A stretch of DNA of 7,824 nucleotides from Pseudomonadota bacterium (GCA_022567775.1 JADFGH010000098.1:1-7824), one strand, 5' to 3'; positions 1-7,524 are shown, counted from the first letter of the stretch. Numbers and translations: made by a program. Notes: a model not told the origin generated them from the sequence alone.

Positions 1-598
1 TCTGCGCCGATCGGCCTGCTTTGACGGTCTGGGTCAGATTCTCACGGTTCAATTCGATCCGCGGACTCCAGATACTAACCGTCAAACCGTTCGGATTATC
101 GGTCGTCAGTCGCCTTTTTCCGTCGATATCGGTTTTGCCAAATACGTGACTATCCACGACAAGGATGTAAGCCAGCATGTGATCGTGGATATTGCAGCCT
201 AACGTTACGACGCCGTCGTGGTCAAAATCGATCAGCGTTCGCAGATCACCATTATACAAGGGCAGCATGAAGTTGTTCGGATTGGAAAACGAGTAGACGT
301 GATGTGCGACGACATCACTATTTGAAAATTCGACCTGGGTCCCGGTCTGCACAACCAGCAAATGCGGTACGAAGCGAGTATCGATCTGGTCCATAACCGC
401 ACTGTCCGTCGGCGCCGGCAATGAACCGTCATGATCTAACTGGATATAAACGGCGATATTCGGAACCGGCTCCCCGTCTCTGTCGAGTACCGTAACTTCT
501 ACTTCCGCGGCGTTAGATGAGAACACCGCAAGAAGCAGGACGACCGCAAGCATCATCCGCCTCGGCCATTCGATAGGAAAATAGCCTGGATATTTCAT
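1..598 (-). CDS. Exported plastocyanin-like cupredoxin ('methylamine utilization protein' type), 3' end missing
   Basis: The frame runs from an ATG at 598 to the left edge without a stop, giving 199 residues; the C-terminus is missing. Residues 15-30 form a hydrophobic signal-peptide core after a basic PRR, with probable cleavage near SNA-AE (about 30/31), so the protein should be exported to the periplasm. Residues 32-55 look like a beta-sandwich edge. The copper-site pattern is clear: SNSDVVAHHVYSFS (92-105) supplies a His (99 or 100), and GCNIHDHM (134-141) supplies Cys135, His138 and Met141. The family is a small type-1 copper protein annotated by habit as methylamine utilization; no methylamine dehydrogenase genes are visible here. 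GGGAA lies 5 bases before the ATG. Met15 or Met16 are possible later starts but would shorten the signal n-region. It is divergent from the c-di-GMP receptor gene, and I infer shared control or a redox/metal-sensing partnership. The fold is confident, the role is not. Confidence 0.85.
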   Translation of the reverse strand, partial: MKYPGYFPIEWPRRMMLAVVLLLAVFSSNAAEVEVTVLDRDGEPVPNIAVYIQLDHDGSLPAPTDSAVMDQIDTRFVPHLLVVQTGTQVEFSNSDVVAHHVYSFSNPNNFMLPLYNGDLRTLIDFDHDGVVTLGCNIHDHMLAYILVVDSHVFGKTDIDGKRRLTTDNPNGLTVSIWSPRIELNRENLTQTVKAGRSAQ

Positions 599-813
599 GT
601 TTTCCCAACAGGTACTGGATTCGACATCAAGTGTACGGCGTTGTTTGGCGTAGCAACCGTGAACTGTCGCACACTCTATTTGACAAAATCCTCCTAGAAT
701 TCTGATTGGACCGATTTCTGGCGACTGTGCACGGATCTGGCGCCGCGCGGGAACTGGATGAGAGCTGTGCCGGTGTTGAGGTTTTCCCCCCGATTCCTGC
801 ACAAACTGGCGAC
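599..813. promoter_or_regulatory. Divergent intergenic region, presumed promoters for both flanking genes
   Basis: This 215-bp stretch separates the divergent cupredoxin and GGDEF/EAL genes and must hold both promoters unless one gene is expressed from elsewhere. The only strong box is a perfect TTGACA at 680-685 on the plus strand, but the hexamer 17 bases downstream (TGATTG) is a poor -10, so it is only a candidate. On the minus strand TTGCTA and TACACT are spaced by 15 bases, which is short and weak. No convincing operator palindrome or riboswitch is seen. The region 706-813 stays open in the frame of the downstream gene but does not look translated. Confidence 0.35.
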
Positions 814-3195
814 ATGAATCTTCGAACGAGCTTTCGCAGCAAACTATTTTTGCTGACGATCGTGCCACTCGCGGTGGCGCAAATCGTCACACTTTTTGCC
901 GTCATGCAGACGGTCGAGGAAGACGTATACCGTCGCGCGCATGACTCGCTTGTTATTGGCGGTACAGTAGTCAGCGAATTCCTTGCTGCCCGCGGCGAGC
1001 AATTACGGACAAGCGCCCAGATCCTGGCTGCCGATTTCGGCCTGAAGCAAGCCGCCGCAGCCCGCGATGCGGAAACTCTTCGATCCATCCTGATCAATCA
1101 CAGTCAGCGTGTCGGCGCTGATATCGCGATATTTCTCGACTTGGACGGCAACAGCATCGCCAGCACGCAGGAATTCGGCAACAACGAGAAAGCTGACTTC
1201 AGCCGTTTCATCGACGATGCCAGTGATCGCAGCAGCGCTCAATCCACTTTGAATGTCAGTGACGCTACATACCATACGATCATGGTGCCGGTGCGGGCGC
1301 CTTTGCGGATTGGCTGGATCGTGCTCGGTTTTCGTATCGACCACGCCGTCGTGGACCGAATCGGTGGCCTGACAGGCCTCGATGTTTCAATCATCGCGAC
1401 GAACAAAGATTCACCACATGCGATTGCAACTACATATGACGATAGTGCCGGCGCAAACTCAGCGGCATCATTGACAGTGCCTGATGCTATTTTCAGTTCC
1501 GTCTACCTTATCGATGACGCCGGCGTGGACCGTCTTACGCTGAGTGCGCCGTTTGTCAAAAACGGCAACGACGTGCTCGTTGTTTTGCAACGATCGATGC
1601 AGGAAGCGATGCTGCCATACAACGAAGCAAGACAGGGTCTCATTGTCTTCTCGAGTTTTTTGCTGATTTTTGTCACCCTGACCGCGGGCTATGTGTCCGG
1701 CACTATCGCGAAACCGCTTCGCGACCTGGCTGACGCCGCACGACGGGTGATTTCAGGAAACTATAAGTCCGCTGTAGATGTGAATTCCGATGACGAGTTC
1801 GGTGAGCTTGCGACGAGTTTTAATGCCATGCGCACCGCGATCTCTGATCGTGAAGATCGCATCTCGCATCAGGCACTGCACGACCCGTTGACCGATCTGC
1901 CGAACCGCAACAAAATCCTGGTAAGTCTGACCAGGGCTATTGAGGATGCCCACACCGCAGGCGCCAGCGTCCTGATACTGTCGATTCGTCTGTCTCGCAT
2001 GGCCGCGTTGTCATCAACTCTCGGACACAGCGCCAGCGACGAACTCATCAGGCTGGCTGCCCGTCATCTCAAGCTAAACCTCGATCCCGGCGACATTCTG
2101 GGTCATGTTGGCACCAATGAATTCGTCCTGATCCTGCCGGACAGCAGCCTTGAAAGCGCCCTGAGCTACGCTGACAAGATCGAGAATATCCTCGGTACAG
2201 GCGTAACGCTCGGCCGTATCAACATTACATTGCAGACGGAAATCGGTATTTCGGAATATCCGAAACACGGGGAGCACGCAGCCGATCTCCTGCGTAATGC
2301 ATCCATCGCCCGCAGTGAGGCGGAGACTCGCCGGGAGCGTGTCATGATATACGAAGCCGGCCGCCAGGATCATTACATTCGCCAACTTCGCATCGTCAAT
2401 GACCTTCGCAGCGCCCTGCAGCGCGACGAAATCCAGCTGCATTTTCAACCGAAGATTTCGTTGCCGAACGGCACACCCTGTGGTGCTGAGGCACTGGTCC
2501 GGTGGAAACATCCGGAACTCGGATACCTCGCTCCGGACGAATTCATTCCCGCCGCAGAGCAGGCCGGAACCATTGTGCACTTGACCCGTTATGTCCTCGA
2601 ACGCGCTCTGCAGTTTTGTCGCGAATGGCGTGACAAAGAGTATGAACTCGGCATATCTGTCAATCTGTCTGCGCGCGACCTGCAGGACGAATATCTACCC
2701 CACTTCGTGCTGCAAATTCTCAAGGAGCAAAATATCGAGGCGCAACAACTGACCCTCGAGATTACTGAAAATTCCGTCATGCAGGACGTTAATCACGCGG
2801 TTAGCGTACTTGAGTGCCTTCGCGATATGGGAGTGAGAATCTCGATCGATGACTTCGGTACCGGACACTCTTCGCTGGCGCAGTTGAGAGACATTCCGTT
2901 GCACGAACTAAAGATCGACAAATCGTTCGTCATTGACCTGCTGGAAGACAATCGAAATGAGGCCATCGTTCGAGCGACCATCGAACTCGCGCACAACATG
3001 GGGCTTGAAGTGTGCGCGGAGGGCGTGGAAGACGAGAAAACGTTGCGGTACCTGAGTAATGCCGGATGTGAACAGGCACAGGGTTACTTCCTGAGCAAAC
3101 CAGTTCCTTCGGATTACCTGATCGACTGGCTGCAGAAATACAAACCAGTGTCCTATGGCGAGCGGCGAAAAGACAAGCGCGCCTTCGGGAATTAA
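814..3195 (+). CDS. Membrane-bound c-di-GMP phosphodiesterase: cache-like sensor, HAMP, degenerate GGDEF, intact EAL
   Basis: The protein has 793 residues. It has TM1 at about 11-31, a periplasmic sensor at 32-273 resembling the double-cache (dCache_3-like) domain, TM2 at about 275-297, HAMP at 297-349, GGDEF at about 350-510 and EAL at about 525-775. In the GGDEF domain the signature is GTNEF (433-437), and the usual metal-binding LDLD segment reads SIRL (390-393), so cyclase activity is unlikely. The EAL domain keeps E559 of EAL, N617, E649 and E652 (EITE), D679-D680 (DDFGTG), K700, E736 and Q756, so hydrolysis of c-di-GMP to pGpG is expected. The GGDEF domain may still bind GTP as an activator, as in CC3396/PdeA. 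ATG 814 is chosen because the first TM segment follows directly; a TTG at 706 in frame would add 36 residues with no membrane or signal character. The Shine-Dalgarno is weak. The last Asn codon and the stop fall within the tandem repeat. The sensed ligand is unknown; the divergent cupredoxin hints at copper or redox state. Confidence 0.9.
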   Translation: MNLRTSFRSKLFLLTIVPLAVAQIVTLFAVMQTVEEDVYRRAHDSLVIGGTVVSEFLAARGEQLRTSAQILAADFGLKQAAAARDAETLRSILINHSQRVGADIAIFLDLDGNSIASTQEFGNNEKADFSRFIDDASDRSSAQSTLNVSDATYHTIMVPVRAPLRIGWIVLGFRIDHAVVDRIGGLTGLDVSIIATNKDSPHAIATTYDDSAGANSAASLTVPDAIFSSVYLIDDAGVDRLTLSAPFVKNGNDVLVVLQRSMQEAMLPYNEARQGLIVFSSFLLIFVTLTAGYVSGTIAKPLRDLADAARRVISGNYKSAVDVNSDDEFGELATSFNAMRTAISDREDRISHQALHDPLTDLPNRNKILVSLTRAIEDAHTAGASVLILSIRLSRMAALSSTLGHSASDELIRLAARHLKLNLDPGDILGHVGTNEFVLILPDSSLESALSYADKIENILGTGVTLGRINITLQTEIGISEYPKHGEHAADLLRNASIARSEAETRRERVMIYEAGRQDHYIRQLRIVNDLRSALQRDEIQLHFQPKISLPNGTPCGAEALVRWKHPELGYLAPDEFIPAAEQAGTIVHLTRYVLERALQFCREWRDKEYELGISVNLSARDLQDEYLPHFVLQILKEQNIEAQQLTLEITENSVMQDVNHAVSVLECLRDMGVRISIDDFGTGHSSLAQLRDIPLHELKIDKSFVIDLLEDNRNEAIVRATIELAHNMGLEVCAEGVEDEKTLRYLSNAGCEQAQGYFLSKPVPSDYLIDWLQKYKPVSYGERRKDKRAFGN

Positions 3196-3238
3196 GGGGA
3201 CAGTTTACTTAGAATTAAGGGGACAGTTTACTTAATTC
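3189..3238. repeat. Perfect 23-bp tandem repeat with 8-bp inverted arms in a convergent intergenic gap
   Basis: Two identical 23-bp units (3189-3211 and 3212-3234) abut exactly, and ATTC follows. Each unit is GAATTAAG, then GGGACAGTTTA, then CTTA. With the trailing ATTC, the second copy becomes a palindrome: GAATTAAG (3212-3219) and CTTAATTC (3231-3238) are exact reverse complements around an 11-base centre, so it can form an 8-bp stem. I recall GGGGACAGTTTACTTAAT elements as dispersed repeats in environmental gammaproteobacterial genomes, often near REP-associated (IS200-like) tyrosine transposases; no such gene is in this window. The first unit contains the stop codon of the GGDEF/EAL gene. 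The stem could stall transcription from both sides, but there is no T-run, so a classical terminator is not supported. Confidence 0.85.
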
Positions 3239-3240
3239 AC

Positions 3241-4758
3241 TCATTCAGACAGGCGTATCCATGCCGACTTGCTCTGCGTGTAACTTAAAATGCTCTCGAC
3301 GCACTTGTCCCGTGCATTGCCCGACTGCTTGTAGCCGCCAAATGGTTGCGTCATATCGCCCTCATCGAAGCTGTTGACCCAGATAACACCGGCTTCGATT
3401 TCCTTGATCAGGCGGTGTGCCTTGTTAAGATCACTGGTCCAGACGCCGGCTGCCAGCCCGTAAATTGTGTCGTTGGCAATCGCGATTGCCTCATCGATTC
3501 CGTCAAATGGCAGGATCGAGGCAACCGGCCCGAATATTTCCTCGCGTGCAATGCGCATGTTGTTATTCACGTTCGTAAACAACGTCGGGTTGATGTACGC
3601 TCCGACCATCTCCGGCACGTCGCCGCCAAACTCGAGTTGCGCACCTTCCTGTTTACCGGATTCAATGAATGACAATACGCGTTGCTGTGCCTCGGCGGTG
3701 ACTAACGGTCCAAGGTTGGTTTGCGGGTCCAGCGGATCGCCCGGCACGTAAGCATCTTTGCCCTCCGCAATAAATCGCTCGACGAATTCGTCATACAAAG
3801 GTTTCTCTACGAGAATTCTTGATCCCGCGTTACAGACCTCGCCCATATTGGTATAGATACCGTCACAGGCTGCCGAAACCGCACGCTCGAGATTCGCGGT
3901 ATCTGCCATGAACACCTGCGGGGACTTACCGCCGCATTCGAGTGACACGCGCTTCATATTTGACTGGCCGGCGTACTGCAGCATGAGCTTGCCGACTTCG
4001 GTCGATCCGGTAAAGGTCACTTTATCAACGTCGTTGTGCAGCGCCAGCGCTTTGCCGGCGACCTCGCCAATGCCGTTTATAACGTTGAATACGCCAGGTG
4101 GCCCGCCGGCTTCGACAAACAGTTCGGCGATCCGCAGGCACGATAAGGGCGCCTGCTCGGCAGGCTTCAGAACAACCGTATTTCCTGCGGCGAGCGCAGG
4201 CGCGACTTTCCAGATAGCCATCAACAACGGATAGTTCCAGGGCGAAATCGCGCCTACGACACCGATCGGTTCCCTGAGCACATAGTGCATGACGTCCGAA
4301 GCAGTATTGGTCACCGTACCTTCGATCTTGTCGATGTACTCCGCCATGAACTGAATCGTCGAGATGACGGCCGGGATGTCGCCATTCAGCATATCGCTGA
4401 TTGGCTTGCCCATATCCAGCGTGTCGAGTACGGCGAGTTGCTCCGCGTTGTCGTCGATCAGCTTCGTATATCGATACAGGATCTCCATACGTTCGCGCGG
4501 CGCCATGCCTGACCAGACACCACTGCGGAATGCTTTCCTGGCTGCAGCGACTGCAACATCCACGTCTTTTTCGTTTGCGGCGGAAACTACCGCAATGGTC
4601 TCAAGATTGGCCGGGTTGATCGATTCGAATCGCGCGCCATCGATAGCATCTCTGTAATCGCCATCGATAAAAAACCTGGTTTGCACTGCCGACAATTCCC
4701 GTTGCGCAATGCCTTGCCATTGTTCCAGCGTGTTGCTTCCCGATGTCTCTATGCTCAT
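3241..4758 (-). CDS. NAD(P)-dependent aldehyde dehydrogenase, PuuC-like
   Basis: This 505-residue protein is a full-length ALDH-superfamily enzyme oxidising an aldehyde to the acid with NAD(P)+ in the cytoplasm. Key residues are N175 in SPWNYP (oxyanion hole), K198 in VLKPAE (cofactor), G251-S252 in FTGSTEVG (Rossmann loop), E274 in LECGGKSP (general base), catalytic C309 in GEVCNAGSR, and E407 in REEIFGP (ribose binding). The C-terminal GDMTQPFGGYKQSGNARDK segment (467-485) closely matches E. coli PuuC, which oxidises gamma-glutamyl-gamma-aminobutyraldehyde in putrescine breakdown; betaine-aldehyde or other amino-aldehyde specificity is also possible, so no gene symbol is given. The ATG at 4758 has AGGGG 7 bases upstream. 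It is the last gene seen in the operon, 20 bp after the GcvT-like gene, which suggests its substrate comes from those enzymes. Its stop lies just beyond the tandem repeat. Confidence 0.93.
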   Translation of the reverse strand: MSIETSGSNTLEQWQGIAQRELSAVQTRFFIDGDYRDAIDGARFESINPANLETIAVVSAANEKDVDVAVAAARKAFRSGVWSGMAPRERMEILYRYTKLIDDNAEQLAVLDTLDMGKPISDMLNGDIPAVISTIQFMAEYIDKIEGTVTNTASDVMHYVLREPIGVVGAISPWNYPLLMAIWKVAPALAAGNTVVLKPAEQAPLSCLRIAELFVEAGGPPGVFNVINGIGEVAGKALALHNDVDKVTFTGSTEVGKLMLQYAGQSNMKRVSLECGGKSPQVFMADTANLERAVSAACDGIYTNMGEVCNAGSRILVEKPLYDEFVERFIAEGKDAYVPGDPLDPQTNLGPLVTAEAQQRVLSFIESGKQEGAQLEFGGDVPEMVGAYINPTLFTNVNNNMRIAREEIFGPVASILPFDGIDEAIAIANDTIYGLAAGVWTSDLNKAHRLIKEIEAGVIWVNSFDEGDMTQPFGGYKQSGNARDKCVESILSYTQSKSAWIRLSE

Positions 4759-4765
4759 TGTGCTG

Positions 4766-4770
4766 CCCCT
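4766..4770 (-). promoter_or_regulatory. Shine-Dalgarno for the aldehyde dehydrogenase gene
   Basis: AGGGG on the minus strand lies 7 bases before the ATG at 4758, inside the 20-bp gap after the GcvT-like stop codon. It supports this start and independent ribosome loading within the same transcript. Confidence 0.7.
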
Positions 4771-4778
4771 TTATATTT

Positions 4779-5978
4779 TTAGAATGGGCCCGGCGGCGTT
4801 GCACGTCGGCGCGGTGGATTCCAGAACGGTTTGTCGACCACCGTTGCTTCTGCCATCACCCGCGACCAGTGCATCTCGCGTTGGTAATAAATTTCAACGA
4901 ACAGCTTGTCGCCCACATTACCGTGCGGCGTGCGTACCGTACCGATCGCAATATTTTGCTTGCAGACCGGTGACCAGGTAGCAGAGGTCGTGAAACCGAT
5001 GTTCTTCTGACGTCCGCCACTTTTCGCGAATATATAGGAATGATGTGCAGGCTTGTTGCCTTCGATATCCAGCTTGACCAGGCGCCAGGTCGATCCCTGT
5101 CGCTTCTCCTTGGCCAAGGCACGCCGGCCGTTGAAATTGGATTTCTTGAAATCGACCAACCACTCGAGGCCGAGTTCGAACGGCGAACGCGATCGTCCTG
5201 ATCGAACGGTCACATCCGCCGGCAGGAAATCAACGTAGGCAGCGATGAAACCCGCTTCAATCCGCGATTGCTCAAGCGCCTCGGTGCCGATTGCCATGAT
5301 GCCATGCAGTTTGCCGGCCTCGAATAATGCATCCCAGAGCGCTTCCGCCTTCGCGGCCGGCAGCCACAATTCGTAGCCAAGATCGCCCGTAAATCCGGTC
5401 CGCGATACCATCAGGTCGGTGCCCTCGAAATCGAAGTTCGTCAGCCCGAACGGTTTAAGATTCTCGATGCCATCGAGCCCGAGGTTTTTCATCACGCTAT
5501 AAGAAGTCGGGCCCTGCACGGCCAGTGCGGCAATGTCGTGTGTTTCGTCCACGATCGAGACATCCATGCCGATCGCTGCAGCGGTCAGCCATGCCATGTG
5601 CCGTTCCTGTGAGCACAAACGGTATTCGCCCTCCTTCAAATGGAAGATCGTGCCATCGTCGATGACCTGTCCCTCGTCGTTGCACCACACCGCGTATGCG
5701 ACGCGGCCGGGTTTGATCTTGCGCATGTCACGGGTCACCAGCCGGTCGATGAAGTCCAGACTGTCGGGACCGGTAATACGGTATTTCGTCATCGGCGTCA
5801 GGTCGAATACGCTGGTGCTGTTGCGAATCGAAAAATACTCGAGCGTCGTATCGTAAAAGCCGTCCGCACTGGAATAACCCTTCCATTCGTGCCAGCGATT
5901 AAGGCGGTCAAGCTCCGCCTGTCGCGGATAAAACGGCGATTTCAGCCTGCCCTGTGGCACCTCTTGAATCGTCGTCAT
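4779..5978 (-). CDS. GcvT-like aminomethyltransferase-family protein, probable folate-dependent demethylase
   Basis: This 399-residue protein belongs to the glycine-cleavage T / folate-binding superfamily. The GcvT fold covers about 45-285 and the C-terminal barrel about 290-385. Visible motifs are NDEGQVIDDG (100-109) with the Asp pair 107-108 matching the catalytic VIDD of E. coli GcvT, VQGP (154-157), SRTGFTGDLGYEL (192-204), and RIEAG (239-243) of the folate pocket. It carries an extra aromatic-rich N-terminus (W29, W32, Y35, F41, Y48) and a basic C-terminal tail rich in Arg and Pro. No gcvH or gcvP is adjacent, so a role in glycine cleavage is unlikely. Members of the superfamily accept one-carbon units from sarcosine, dimethylglycine or DMSP. 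With FAD oxidoreductases upstream and an ALDH downstream, I infer transfer of a methyl or methylene group from an oxidised amine to tetrahydrofolate. The ATG overlaps the upstream stop (ATGA) and GGGAG precedes it by 8 bases. The true substrate is unknown. Confidence 0.88.
   Translation of the reverse strand: MTTIQEVPQGRLKSPFYPRQAELDRLNRWHEWKGYSSADGFYDTTLEYFSIRNSTSVFDLTPMTKYRITGPDSLDFIDRLVTRDMRKIKPGRVAYAVWCNDEGQVIDDGTIFHLKEGEYRLCSQERHMAWLTAAAIGMDVSIVDETHDIAALAVQGPTSYSVMKNLGLDGIENLKPFGLTNFDFEGTDLMVSRTGFTGDLGYELWLPAAKAEALWDALFEAGKLHGIMAIGTEALEQSRIEAGFIAAYVDFLPADVTVRSGRSRSPFELGLEWLVDFKKSNFNGRRALAKEKRQGSTWRLVKLDIEGNKPAHHSYIFAKSGGRQKNIGFTTSATWSPVCKQNIAIGTVRTPHGNVGDKLFVEIYYQREMHWSRVMAEATVVDKPFWNPPRRRATPPGPF
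5975..5978 (-). other. ATGA stop/start overlap coupling oxidoreductase and GcvT-like genes
   Basis: On the minus strand the ATG of the GcvT-like gene (5978-5976) shares bases with the TGA of the oxidoreductase gene (5977-5975). This arrangement indicates translational coupling and a single transcript. Confidence 0.9.
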
Positions 5979-7522
5979 GCTGCTTTCTCCCGCTTCAGTA
6001 TAGCTCTCGCGGCATTGCGACCCGCTGCGCCACTGACGCCGCCACCAGGGTGCGCGCCCGCACCACAGAGATAAAGTCCGTCGAGCGGCATCGCGTATTG
6101 CGCGGCACCGCCAACTGGCCGTGTAAACAGGAACTGATCCAGTGACAGTTCGCCGTGATGCCAGTGCCCGCCCGTGATAAGAAATTCCTTCTCGATATCG
6201 GCCGGCGTCAGCATTTCCGCTGCGCTGATACGCTGCTTCAGGTCTGGCATATATTCGCCGAGGGTAGCAATCGCGCGATCAAGGAACGCTTGCCGCGTCT
6301 CATCCGACCAGCCTTCCCTCAATGCATATGGCGCGTACTGCACGATTGCCGATAAGACATGTTTACCGGTAGGGGCGAGGCTCGAATCGCGGAAACTCGG
6401 GAACGTAATCTCGAACACAGGCTTCGTCGACGTCTCGCCATACTTCGCCGCATTAAATGCGCGCTCGACGTAATTCTCGTCTGGTGCAACGACGAATCGC
6501 TCGCCATATTCCCGTTTTTCGATTCCCTTGATATGCGGCAACCCATCCAGCGCCAAATGCAATTTCGCGGCATTACCGCGCATGCGAATGTTGTGAACAC
6601 GCCGCGTAAATCCGGTCTCCACATTTCTGGCAGATACCAGGCGCATGATTGTCGTTTTCGGATCGGCATTCGAAACTACGAGCCAGCTTGAAAATTGCTC
6701 GCCGTTTTCGGTTTCCACACCGGCTGCGCGCCCGTTTTCTATGATGATTTTCTTCACCGGCATCCCGGTACGAATCGTTGCTCCGTTATCCCTGGCGCTG
6801 TGCGCCAGCGCTTCAGAAACCGCACTCATGCCACCGGCGGGCGCGCTGATCGTACCGTGCGAACCGGCGAGCCGATACAGGTACGTCAGTATGGTGTTGG
6901 GTGACCTCGGACCGAGATGTGTGCCCAGAACCGCATCGAGGCTCAATGCACCTTTCAACAGGCCAGATTCGAAGCGCTCTGCGAGTTCGTCATAAATATT
7001 GATGCCGATCAGGCGCAGGAACTCCTGCATCTCAACCTTGCCGAGCCGGCGAACATCGAAACCAAGCCGCACGAGCGTGAGCAGGTCCGAAAGGCTTGCA
7101 TCCTTCGCCAGGCGTGGCGGAGTCTTATTGAGATAGGTTTGCAGGAGATCTGCAAACCGGGTCATGCGCCGGTAAAAATCCTTGTAGCTTGCCGCGTCTT
7201 CGTCACTGGTGCCTGAAACTTCGTTGCCGTTGTAGCGCACGTGGTTGCCATCCGGAGAAAGCGCAATTGTGCCCATCTGGTCAGACGACATATCAAACTC
7301 GAGTCCGAGATCTTTTCGAACCTGCGGTTGCAGTTGATACAGCAGGTGCGCACAGGCGGAAACGGAGTAGCCCTCAGCAAACGTCCGGGTAATGGCTGCA
7401 CCACCAACCTGGTCTTTGGCCTCGAGAACCAGCACTTTCCTGCCTGCTTTGGCGAGCAGTGATGCGCAAACCAGGCCGTTGTGTCCGGCACCTACAACAA
7501 TTGCATCGTATCGATCGTTCAT
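5975..7522 (-). CDS. FAD-dependent oxidoreductase, PYROXD2/phytoene-desaturase-like (COG1233)
   Basis: The complete protein has 515 residues. The N-terminus holds the FAD-binding Rossmann motif VGAGHNG (10-16), followed by VLVLEAKDQVGGAAITR (30-46), where the Glu at 34 should bind the ribose and the GG pair the pyrophosphate. The C-terminal signature GLYLCGAGAHPGGGVSGAAG (482-501) is the second FAD-contact block typical of phytoene-desaturase-like amine oxidoreductases and of human PYROXD2. GGHWHHGEL (451-459) is another family block. No signal peptide is seen, so it should be cytoplasmic. Phytoene desaturation is unlikely because no carotenoid genes are nearby. The neighbours (a second paralogue, a GcvT-like protein and an ALDH) suggest oxidation of an amine or related substrate. 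The ATG at 7522 overlaps the upstream TAA by one base (TAATG), the Shine-Dalgarno is weak (GAAGA), and translation probably relies on coupling. The family is sure, the substrate is not known. Confidence 0.92.
   Translation of the reverse strand: MNDRYDAIVVGAGHNGLVCASLLAKAGRKVLVLEAKDQVGGAAITRTFAEGYSVSACAHLLYQLQPQVRKDLGLEFDMSSDQMGTIALSPDGNHVRYNGNEVSGTSDEDAASYKDFYRRMTRFADLLQTYLNKTPPRLAKDASLSDLLTLVRLGFDVRRLGKVEMQEFLRLIGINIYDELAERFESGLLKGALSLDAVLGTHLGPRSPNTILTYLYRLAGSHGTISAPAGGMSAVSEALAHSARDNGATIRTGMPVKKIIIENGRAAGVETENGEQFSSWLVVSNADPKTTIMRLVSARNVETGFTRRVHNIRMRGNAAKLHLALDGLPHIKGIEKREYGERFVVAPDENYVERAFNAAKYGETSTKPVFEITFPSFRDSSLAPTGKHVLSAIVQYAPYALREGWSDETRQAFLDRAIATLGEYMPDLKQRISAAEMLTPADIEKEFLITGGHWHHGELSLDQFLFTRPVGGAAQYAMPLDGLYLCGAGAHPGGGVSGAAGRNAARAILKREKAA
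5987..5991 (-). promoter_or_regulatory. Shine-Dalgarno for the GcvT-like gene
   Basis: GGGAG on the minus strand sits 8 bases before the ATG at 5978, within the last codons of the upstream oxidoreductase gene. It supports the chosen start. Confidence 0.7.
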
Positions 7523-7524
7523 TA
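7520..7524 (-). other. TAATG stop/start overlap between the two oxidoreductase genes
   Basis: On the minus strand the TAA of the upstream gene (7524-7522) and the ATG of the next (7522-7520) share one base. Together with the ATGA junction further along, this places both flavoenzymes and the GcvT-like gene in one coupled operon. Confidence 0.88.

Noticed and set aside
1..598. Part of a methylamine dehydrogenase (mau) cluster
   Set aside because: The family name is historical; no mauA, mauB or maturation genes are visible, and the neighbour is a signalling protein.
627..686. Possible 19-residue leader peptide on the minus strand, with AGGAGG (690-695) before a TTG codon
   Set aside because: The spacing is only 3 bases, the start is a rare TTG, and the peptide has no regulatory pattern such as repeated codons or an attenuator stem after it.
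2074..2580. 168-codon minus-strand open frame inside the GGDEF/EAL gene
   Set aside because: It lies antisense to strongly conserved GGDEF and EAL sequence, and its translation shows no recognisable domain.
3189..3238. CRISPR-like array
   Set aside because: Only two units that abut with no spacers, and no cas genes are present.
3212..3238. Rho-independent bidirectional terminator
   Set aside because: The 8-bp stem is AT-rich, with an 11-base loop and no T-run on either side, so it does not fit the model; a weak effect on 3' ends remains possible.
6645..6995. Plus-strand open frame of 116 codons opposite the FAD oxidoreductase
   Set aside because: It is antisense to a well-conserved flavoprotein; its composition is explained by the complementary strand, and it has no recognisable domain.
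5975..7522. Carotenoid biosynthesis (phytoene desaturase, crtI)
   Set aside because: The fold is related, but the HPGGGV block resembles the PYROXD2 group, and the GcvT-like and ALDH neighbours do not fit carotenoid synthesis.
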